DNA from: an uncultured Kineothrix sp.
Lineage (GTDB): Bacteria > Bacillota > Clostridia > Lachnospirales > Lachnospiraceae
Reading direction: 5' to 3'
NCBI GenBank assembly: GCA_910587275.1
Contig: CAJUMD010000025.1
Span: 1 to 11,821 of the forward strand
DNA: 11,821 nt
In this document: piece by piece, positions 6,445-11,821 of the stretch
Position numbering within the stretch: position 1 is the first letter of the stretch
How the letters are laid out: the number at the start of each line of letters is the position of its first letter
Made by a program: the position numbers and the translations under genes
Notes under the pieces: generated by a model
What the model was told of the DNA's origin: nothing
The model's database searches: none
Seen by the model: the letters and a program-made list of their open reading frames with translations, nothing else

Positions 6445-7980
6445 ATGCAGGCTACGTTTACATCGTTCTATTTTTTATGTTTTTTTACAGGTATCCTAAT
6501 CTTATATTATCTGATTCCGAAAAAAACGCAATGGGTTTTTTTGCTTTTTGCCAGTATTGCCTATTATCTGCTTACGGGAAACGGTATTCTTATTCTTTAT
6601 CCACTGGCGGCATGTGCGGCGGCATATGCGGGAATCCGTGTGATGGCAGGGACGCAGGACGGCAGGAAGCGGCGTTGCGCGCTGTTTTGGGTAGCGGCAG
6701 TATTAATCGGTATACTGGTGCTGTTAAAATACGTGAATTTTGCGGTAAATACGGTGAACGGTATCGCATTCCTGTGCGGGGCGGAAGGAAACGTGCTGGA
6801 AGGGCTTGGCTGGATGGCGCCCCTCGGTTTATCCTTCTATATGCTTTCTGTTCTTGGCTATGTGATTGACGTATACAACGGAATTGCCGCACCGCAGAAG
6901 AATTACGGAAAGCTGGTGCTGTACGGTTTGTATTTCCCTTCGGTATTATCGGGCCCCATCCTGCGTTACAGAGAGGATGGGGAGCAGTTTTTTGCTCCCC
7001 ACCTTTTTTGTTACAGACAGGTGACATTCGGGCTGCAGCGTATGGTTTGGGGCTTTTTTAAGACCCTGGTCATATCGGAGCGGATGAATGTGGTGGTTAA
7101 TACGGTGTATGACAATTACGGGGCATACCGCGGACTGCCGTTATGGATTGCCACGGTCTGTTATGCGTTCCAGCTTTATACGAACTTTTCGGGCGGTATG
7201 GATATCGCCCTTGGAATGTCCCAGGCGTTCGGCATTAAGCTGCCGGAAAATTTTGAGACGCCGTTTTTTTCCAAAAATATTTCCGAATACTGGCGCAGGT
7301 GGCACATATCGCTGGGCGTATGGATGAAGGAGTACGTCTTTTACCCGCTGCTGCGCACACAGGCGTTTACGGGGCTTGGAAAGAAACTGAAGGACCGCTT
7401 CGGCAAAAAGCGCGGAAAACAGTATAACACCTTCCTTGCCATGTTCGTCCTATGGTTTACGGTAGGCATCTGGCATGGCGGCGACTGGAAATTTGTCATT
7501 GGATCCGGTCTGCTCCACTGGTTCTATATCGTAAGCGGGGAACTGCTCACCCCCTTTTTTGACAGATGCATGGAAAAATGCAATATTAACCCGAAAAGCA
7601 GATGGGTGGATGCATTCCGCATTCTGCGGACCTTTTTTCTCGTCAATATCGGCTTCGTCTTTTTCCGCGCGGATTCCGTATCTGCAGCCCTGTGCATACT
7701 GAAGGAATCCATAGTCCTGTGGCGTACGGAAGGGCTTTTGGACGGCACATTTTCCGTATTGGGAATGGATCTTATCGAATGGACGATTGGTGTGGTATCC
7801 CTGCTTCTGCTGTTTGTGGTATCCCTTTTGCAGCAGAAAGAGGACGTACGGGAACGGATTGAAAAAAAGAAACTGCCGGTGCGGTTTGCCATATGGTATG
7901 CGCTTTTGTTTTACACCATCCTGTTAGGCTATTACGGACCGGAATACAGTGCCGCGGAGTTTATCTATCAGGGATTTTAA
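6445..7980 (+). CDS. MBOAT-family O-acyltransferase, MBOAT2, likely partner of the ACP
   Basis: The 511-residue polytopic membrane protein is an AlgI/DltB-type acyltransferase. Signatures are APLGLSFYMLSVLGYVIDVY (125-144), YFPSVLSGPILRY (163-175), NFSGGMDIALG (247-257), SEYWRRWHISLGVWMKEYV (280-298) and TVGIWHGGDWKFVIGSGL (339-356), with expected catalytic His287 and His344. A lysine/arginine-rich cytosolic insert (about 305-328) is longer than in MBOAT1. The last six residues are FIYQGF (506-511), the F-x-Y-x-x-F acyl-shuttle pattern with Tyr508. The ATG at 6445 is preferred over a TTG at 6421 because it has an AAAGG upstream and begins directly with the first membrane segment. It follows the FkbH-like and ACP genes on the same strand with only the antisense VOC gene between, so it is the best candidate to take the ACP-bound group across the membrane; this link is inferred. 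Confidence 0.95.
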   Translation: MQATFTSFYFLCFFTGILILYYLIPKKTQWVFLLFASIAYYLLTGNGILILYPLAACAAAYAGIRVMAGTQDGRKRRCALFWVAAVLIGILVLLKYVNFAVNTVNGIAFLCGAEGNVLEGLGWMAPLGLSFYMLSVLGYVIDVYNGIAAPQKNYGKLVLYGLYFPSVLSGPILRYREDGEQFFAPHLFCYRQVTFGLQRMVWGFFKTLVISERMNVVVNTVYDNYGAYRGLPLWIATVCYAFQLYTNFSGGMDIALGMSQAFGIKLPENFETPFFSKNISEYWRRWHISLGVWMKEYVFYPLLRTQAFTGLGKKLKDRFGKKRGKQYNTFLAMFVLWFTVGIWHGGDWKFVIGSGLLHWFYIVSGELLTPFFDRCMEKCNINPKSRWVDAFRILRTFFLVNIGFVFFRADSVSAALCILKESIVLWRTEGLLDGTFSVLGMDLIEWTIGVVSLLLLFVVSLLQQKEDVRERIEKKKLPVRFAIWYALLFYTILLGYYGPEYSAAEFIYQGF

Positions 7981-8004
7981 AGGAAGGGGAAAATGCGGTT
8001 TTTG

Positions 8005-8033
8005 TGGACGGGGCGGGGATATTCTGTTAAAAT
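8005..8033 (+). promoter_or_regulatory. Candidate promoter for the GT2-led operon
   Basis: TGGACG (8005-8010, 4 of 6 to TTGACA) is followed after 17 nt by TAAAAT (8028-8033, 5 of 6 to TATAAT), with an upstream TG at 8025-8026 making an extended -10. It sits in the 84-nt gap after MBOAT2, about 30 nt before the GT2 start. No terminator is visible in the gap, so read-through from MBOAT2 is also possible. Confidence 0.5.
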
Positions 8034-8064
8034 AAGGTAATGATATACAGTAGGAGAAAGAAAG

Positions 8065-9015
8065 ATGGATAAGATTGCGGTTTTGATACCATGCTACAAC
8101 GAGGAGAAAACCATTGGTAAAGTGGTTACGGATGCCAAAAAGGCGCTGCCGGAAGCAGTTGTGTATGTGTATGACAATAATTCCAGTGACAGGACCGTGG
8201 AGCTTGCCAAGCAGGCGGGAGCAGTAGTCCGTTATGAATATATGCAGGGGAAGGGGAATGTGATCCGCAGAATGTTCCGGGAAATCGATGCGGAATGCTA
8301 TGTAATGGTGGACGGGGATGATACATATCCCATGGAATATGCACCGGAGATGGTGGACAAGGTGCTGCACCATAATGCGGACATGGTGGTGGGCGACCGG
8401 TTGTCCTCCACCTATTTTATGGAAAACAAGCGTCCGTTCCATAATATGGGAAACAGTCTGGTCAGGGGCAGCATCAATCATTTGTTTAAGTGCGACATTA
8501 AGGATATTATGACGGGATACCGGGCGTTCAGCTTCGGATTCGTGAAGACGTTCCCGGTGCTGTCCAAAGGGTTTGAAATCGAGACGGAGATGACAATCCA
8601 TGCAGTGTCCAATAATATGCAGATTGAAAATGTCATTGTGGATTACCGGGACAGGCCGGAGGGAAGCGAGTCGAAACTGAATACGTATGCCGACGGCATC
8701 AAAGTGCTCGGCACCATCGGGCGGCTGTATAAAGATTACAAGCCGCTTGGGTTCTTCACGCTGTTGGCGCTTTTTTTGGCGTTGGTTTCCCTTGTGTTTT
8801 TTATTCCCGTGCTGGTGGATTTCATCCATACGGGTTTGGTGGAGAAATTCCCGACGCTGTTTGTCTGCTGTTTCGTCATGCTGGCGGCGGTGCAGTCTTT
8901 TTTTGCGGGACTGATTCTGTCCAATATGGCGATTAAAAACCGGAGGGATTTTGAAATCCAGCTCAATATGATTAAACGGACCGCCGGAACAGCGCAAGAC
9001 GGGAAAGCGTTTTGA
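8065..9015 (+). CDS. Family 2 glycosyltransferase, polyprenyl-phosphate sugar synthase type
   Basis: The 316-residue protein opens with the GT2 nucleotide-sugar fold: VLIPCYNEEKTIGKV (6-20), VYDNNSSDRTVELA (35-48), the metal-binding DGDD (83-86), GDR (110-112), MTGYRAF (149-155) and the later YRDRPEGSESKLNT (194-207), a pattern typical of dolichol/polyprenyl-phosphate mannose or glucose synthases. Two C-terminal membrane segments (about 228-252 and 264-289) fit GtrB/CsbB/YkoT-like enzymes, which transfer a sugar to undecaprenyl phosphate on the cytosolic face. TAGGAG (8051-8056) is 8 nt before the ATG. The next two genes encode large membrane proteins, one GT-C-like, that could use the lipid-linked sugar outside. 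The sugar cannot be read from the sequence. Confidence 0.93.
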   Translation: MDKIAVLIPCYNEEKTIGKVVTDAKKALPEAVVYVYDNNSSDRTVELAKQAGAVVRYEYMQGKGNVIRRMFREIDAECYVMVDGDDTYPMEYAPEMVDKVLHHNADMVVGDRLSSTYFMENKRPFHNMGNSLVRGSINHLFKCDIKDIMTGYRAFSFGFVKTFPVLSKGFEIETEMTIHAVSNNMQIENVIVDYRDRPEGSESKLNTYADGIKVLGTIGRLYKDYKPLGFFTLLALFLALVSLVFFIPVLVDFIHTGLVEKFPTLFVCCFVMLAAVQSFFAGLILSNMAIKNRRDFEIQLNMIKRTAGTAQDGKAF

Positions 9016-9088
9016 TAGGGGAGCCGGAGCATTTTCCAAATAAGCCCCGGGGAGAAGAAAAGGAAGGCATGGGAGGACAGGCAGCAGG

Positions 9089-10519
9089 ATGGTGTCAGTG
9101 GAAAAAGGAAAGCGATGGTTATATGAAAAGGATGGGTGGAAGGAAATCGGGCTGTTTGTGGTCTGTTTGGTTTTTTACCTGGCATTTCCGTTGTTTGACG
9201 GTCCGTACTGGTCCAAGGATTCCACCAGTTATGCCACGATGGATATTACGAGGGAACCGCTGTATCCTACATTTTTATGGGTGTTCCGTAACTGGTTCGG
9301 GGAAGAAAGGTATCTGATGCCGGTGATTCTTTTCCAGGCGTTTCTTGCTGCATATGCGGCATGGAAACTGGCGGTGACGGTGAAGGAGAAGAAAGGCAGC
9401 TTTGCGCTGGGATGTACGGCGGCAGGGTTTCAGTTTGCAGTGGCGCTTTTAAACCGGTTCGTGGCAAACAGGGGGTCTTCCTATACGGTCTGCATTATGA
9501 CGGAGGGCGTGGGCTTTTCCCTGTATGTGCTGTTTATTGTGCAGCTCTACCGGTATATTTTGGATAAGAGGAAAAAGAACCTGTTTGGGGTGTTTTTTTA
9601 TGCGGCGCTGCTTGCCAGCCTGCGGAAACAGATGCTGTTGACGCTTTGTCTGATGGCGGCGGTTTTTATCCTGTATTATCTGGTCAAAAAGAGGGAACTG
9701 CGGAAGCTCGCCGTGCTGCTTGTTTTAACCGGAGTTTTACTGGCAGGGGTGAAAGCGGCGGATTGCTTTTATAATTACCGCGTGCGCGGTGTGTGGATGG
9801 AGCATTCGGGAAACTCCATGGGGGTGCTTTGCACGCTGGTGTATACGGCGCAGGATAAAGACGCGGAGCTGTTCCGGGACGATACGCTGAAACGGCTGTA
9901 TACGGAAATTTACACGCGTTCCAAAGAAGCCGGTTACAATATGTCGGATGCACCAAAGGACTGGGTGGGGCTGACGTCCCATTATGCGGACTGTTATGAC
10001 GATATCGGCTACGGTATCATCAATCCGGTGGTCCAGGGGTATATCCGGGAGAACCAAAGCGTCAGCCCGGTGGACGATACCCTGTTGTATGACGCATACT
10101 GCGGAAGCATGATGAAGACGCTGCTTGGTCAGAGTAAGGGCAGGCTGTTTTGCATTGTGGCATGGAATACATGGAAAGGGTTCGTCAATTCCATTGCGAG
10201 GGTGCATCCGGTGCTGAACGTATATGCGGTAATCATGTACCTGCTGTATCTGGTCCTGTATGTTTGGGCAGTGCGCAGGAAAGGATGTTGGAACCGCCCG
10301 GATGAAACGGCGTCTTTGGCGGAGATTGTGGGAATCGGTCTTGCCTTTAACTGCGGCGTGGTGGGGATTACGATTTTCACCCAGCCCCGTTACATGATAT
10401 ACAGCATGGGGCTCTTTTACTGTGCACTGACGGTCCTTTTGTATGACGCGGTGGCGGCCGGCAGGAAAAAGGGTGCGGAATCCGGCGGGCGGAGTGTCAA
10501 GGTGACGGGAGTAAAGTAA
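9089..10519 (+). CDS. Polytopic membrane protein, putative GT-C-fold glycosyltransferase
   Basis: The 476-residue protein has about nine to ten predicted membrane segments (for example 20-37, 76-96, 141-158, 166-199, 206-222, 375-395, 412-430, 434-455) and a large extracytoplasmic loop at about 224-370. The first loop contains WSKDSTSYATMDITREPLYP (41-60), where an acidic residue followed by an R-x-PLYP stretch recalls GT39/ArnT-like enzymes that use polyprenyl-linked sugars; the final segments include FTQPRYMIYSMGL (430-442), also common in such proteins. The fold assignment is by general pattern, not a confirmed motif. The ATG at 9089 has GGGAGG at 9071-9076, a rather long spacing of 12 nt; GTG at 9092 or 9098 could be used instead. 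It lies 73 nt after the GT2 gene and its stop overlaps the next start (TAATG). It may transfer the sugar made by the GT2 to a surface glycan. Confidence 0.75.
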   Translation: MVSVEKGKRWLYEKDGWKEIGLFVVCLVFYLAFPLFDGPYWSKDSTSYATMDITREPLYPTFLWVFRNWFGEERYLMPVILFQAFLAAYAAWKLAVTVKEKKGSFALGCTAAGFQFAVALLNRFVANRGSSYTVCIMTEGVGFSLYVLFIVQLYRYILDKRKKNLFGVFFYAALLASLRKQMLLTLCLMAAVFILYYLVKKRELRKLAVLLVLTGVLLAGVKAADCFYNYRVRGVWMEHSGNSMGVLCTLVYTAQDKDAELFRDDTLKRLYTEIYTRSKEAGYNMSDAPKDWVGLTSHYADCYDDIGYGIINPVVQGYIRENQSVSPVDDTLLYDAYCGSMMKTLLGQSKGRLFCIVAWNTWKGFVNSIARVHPVLNVYAVIMYLLYLVLYVWAVRRKGCWNRPDETASLAEIVGIGLAFNCGVVGITIFTQPRYMIYSMGLFYCALTVLLYDAVAAGRKKGAESGGRSVKVTGVK

Positions 10520-11804
10520 TGGGAAAAAAGAAAATCATCGGTTACTGGTATGTGGTGGTAATCGCGCTTTTCTTTACTGGCGCGGCGGGGGTATTTCTTT
10601 TCTTCGGGGAATCGTCTTATATTGCAGTCCATGATAATTTGGATTTGTTTGTGGCGCAGCTCCAAATGCTGAAAAATACGGGAACCTTTTTTGCCCATGG
10701 GGTGGATATGCCTTTTTTGGGAGGGGTGACAAGGGATAACCTGCCCTCGGAACTGTCGCTGTATACGGTCTTATATATGATTTTTCCCTCTTTTACGGCA
10801 TATGTGGCGGGCTATCTGCTGAAAGTGGGGATTGCCATTTGGGGCGTCTGGCTGTTGGCAAAGGATTGGTATGGGGAGTCGTTCGGGGAATACCGTCCGA
10901 TTGTGGCGCTGATGGGGTTTGCCTATGGGCTTTTAAATATGTTTCCGGCGTTCGGGATTCCTTTTGCATCGGTACCGTTGGCGCTTTTCCTGCTGCGAAG
11001 GATTTACAGGCAGCCTTCCGTGAAACTGTATGCCGCGCTGTTTGCTTATCCGTTCCTGTCTTATTTTTCCTATTTTGGTTTCTTCATTTTGGCGTACCTG
11101 GCGGTAGCGGTGCTTTGGCTTTGGGCGCGGGATAAGAAGCTGCCGTGGGCGCTGGCGGGGGCGCTTTTTGTGCTGGCGGCAGGATATATGGTATTTGAAT
11201 ACCGGCTGTTTGGCGTGATGCTGTTCGGGGGTGTGGAGACGATACGGGCGACCATGGTGGAGACGGATTTGACGGCGTGGGAAATCGCCGCACAAAGCGT
11301 GGATGTATGGATGCATGGAATGTTTCATGCGGAAAGCGTGCATGACCGTTTTATCTGGTGGGTCTGCATGTTCTATTTTCTGTACCGGAATAACCGATAC
11401 ATAGCGAAACAGGAATGGAAACAAATGTTCCATGATGTGTATAACCTGCTGATGCTTGTGCTTGTATTTAACAGTGCGGTATACGGAATTTACCAGTGGG
11501 GCGCGTTCCGCGGGCTGGTGGAAACGGTCTTTCCTTTTTTGAAAGGATTCCAGTTTAACCGTACGGTGTTTTTCAGTCCGTTTCTTTGGTATGCGTCTTT
11601 TTTCCTCGTACTGCAGCGGATGTATGCGGCAGCGGGCAGGGGAGCGGAAAAAGGCGGATTTAGGTTTGCGTTTTCCTTCTTAAAACCGGCGGCAAACGGG
11701 ATGGCGCTGCTTGCGGTGGCGGTGGTGCTGCTTACGCCTGTCCGGTACAACGATTTGCTTGCAACCTGTAAGAATAAGGCGTTAGAACTGTTGAAAGGGA
11801 AAGT
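10519..11804 (+). CDS. Polytopic membrane protein resembling DUF6044/YkoS, C-terminus missing
   Basis: The frame is open from ATG 10519, overlapping the previous stop by one base (TAATG), to the contig end; about 428 genuine residues remain before adapter sequence begins, and the VDRKST tail of a naive translation is artefactual. About ten hydrophobic segments are visible (for example 10-29, 94-114, 126-144, 170-201, 208-225, 305-325, 355-367, 394-406). After the first segment comes YIAVHDNLDLFVAQLQML (34-51); the HDNLD stretch in the first outside loop is what suggests the DUF6044 type, whose B. subtilis member YkoS is encoded beside the GT2-like YkoT. The function is unknown; a GT-C-like or polymer-handling role fits the operon with GT2 and the GT-C-like gene. 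The family call is from memory of the pattern and moderately sure; the membrane nature is certain. Confidence 0.75.
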
Positions 11805-11821
11805 AGATCGGAAGAGCACAC
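11805..11821. other. Illumina TruSeq adapter remnant at contig end
   Basis: The final 17 bases are AGATCGGAAGAGCACAC, identical to the beginning of the TruSeq read-through adapter. This is sequencing-library sequence, not genome. True sequence ends at about 11804; the A at 11805 could be the A-tail of the insert. Confidence 0.97.

Noticed and set aside
7924..9039. Long minus-strand open frame (371 codons) opposite the GT2 gene
   Set aside because: It is the antisense shadow of a clear GT2 gene, is rich in His/Arg/Gln without any recognisable fold, and has no supporting context.
9012..9317. Small plus-strand frame (101 codons, TTG start) bridging the GT2 and GT-C-like genes
   Set aside because: It overlaps the better-supported membrane-protein frame from 9089 for most of its length, and its own product has no recognisable pattern.
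11490..11819. Minus-strand open frame beginning within the adapter
   Set aside because: Its start codon lies beside or in adapter sequence and it is antisense to the membrane-protein gene.
1..11821. CRISPR arrays, tRNA or rRNA genes, insertion sequences, phage genes
   Set aside because: No repeat-spacer pattern, tRNA-like fold, transposase or phage structural protein was seen on either strand.

Overview
The window looks like a metagenomic contig from a Clostridia-type Firmicute, most likely Lachnospiraceae-like. The grounds are purine-rich AGGAG-type ribosome binding sites, extended -10 promoters (TGnTAnAAT), a mid-range G+C of roughly 50% with AT-rich intergenic gaps, a Gram-positive style lipoprotein signal, and the style of the proteins. 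The genus cannot be fixed from sequence alone. The right end is not biological: the last 17 bases equal the start of the Illumina TruSeq adapter, so the contig stops in an untrimmed read.

Layout. On the minus strand at the left lie a DltD/SGNH-like protein (truncated by the left edge) and, upstream of it, an AlgI/DltB-type membrane-bound O-acyltransferase (MBOAT1). An AT-rich divergent promoter region separates them from a plus-strand SGNH lipoprotein with a low-complexity linker. A GC-rich palindromic element and a new promoter follow. Next comes a FkbH-like HAD-IIIC protein (TTG start), then an acyl carrier protein. A VOC-family (methylmalonyl-CoA-epimerase-like) gene sits on the opposite strand, tightly wedged between the ACP gene and a second MBOAT (MBOAT2). 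Then, from another promoter, come a GT2 polyprenyl-phosphate-type glycosyltransferase, a GT-C-like multispanning membrane protein, and a second polytopic membrane protein resembling the DUF6044/YkoS type, cut by the contig end.

How the genes may work together. This reads as a cell-envelope glycan assembly and acylation locus. FkbH proteins dephosphorylate 1,3-bisphosphoglycerate and load the glyceryl group on an ACP. Here no oxidation enzymes of the methoxymalonyl pathway are visible, but an MBOAT is next door. That gives a Dlt-like logic: loader (FkbH in place of DltA), carrier (ACP in place of DltC), membrane acyltransferase (MBOAT2 in place of DltB) and an extracellular SGNH transferase (in place of DltD). 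Both MBOATs end exactly in an F-x-Y-x-x-F hexapeptide (FYYFQF and FIYQGF), matching the described C-terminal acyl-shuttle motif whose tyrosine carries the acyl group to an SGNH serine. The best candidate for an undescribed system is therefore an ACP-fed export pathway that decorates a surface glycan with a glyceroyl (or related) ester, with a second MBOAT/SGNH pair for another acyl group and GT2/GT-C/DUF6044-type proteins building the acceptor. The cargo and acceptor are inference.
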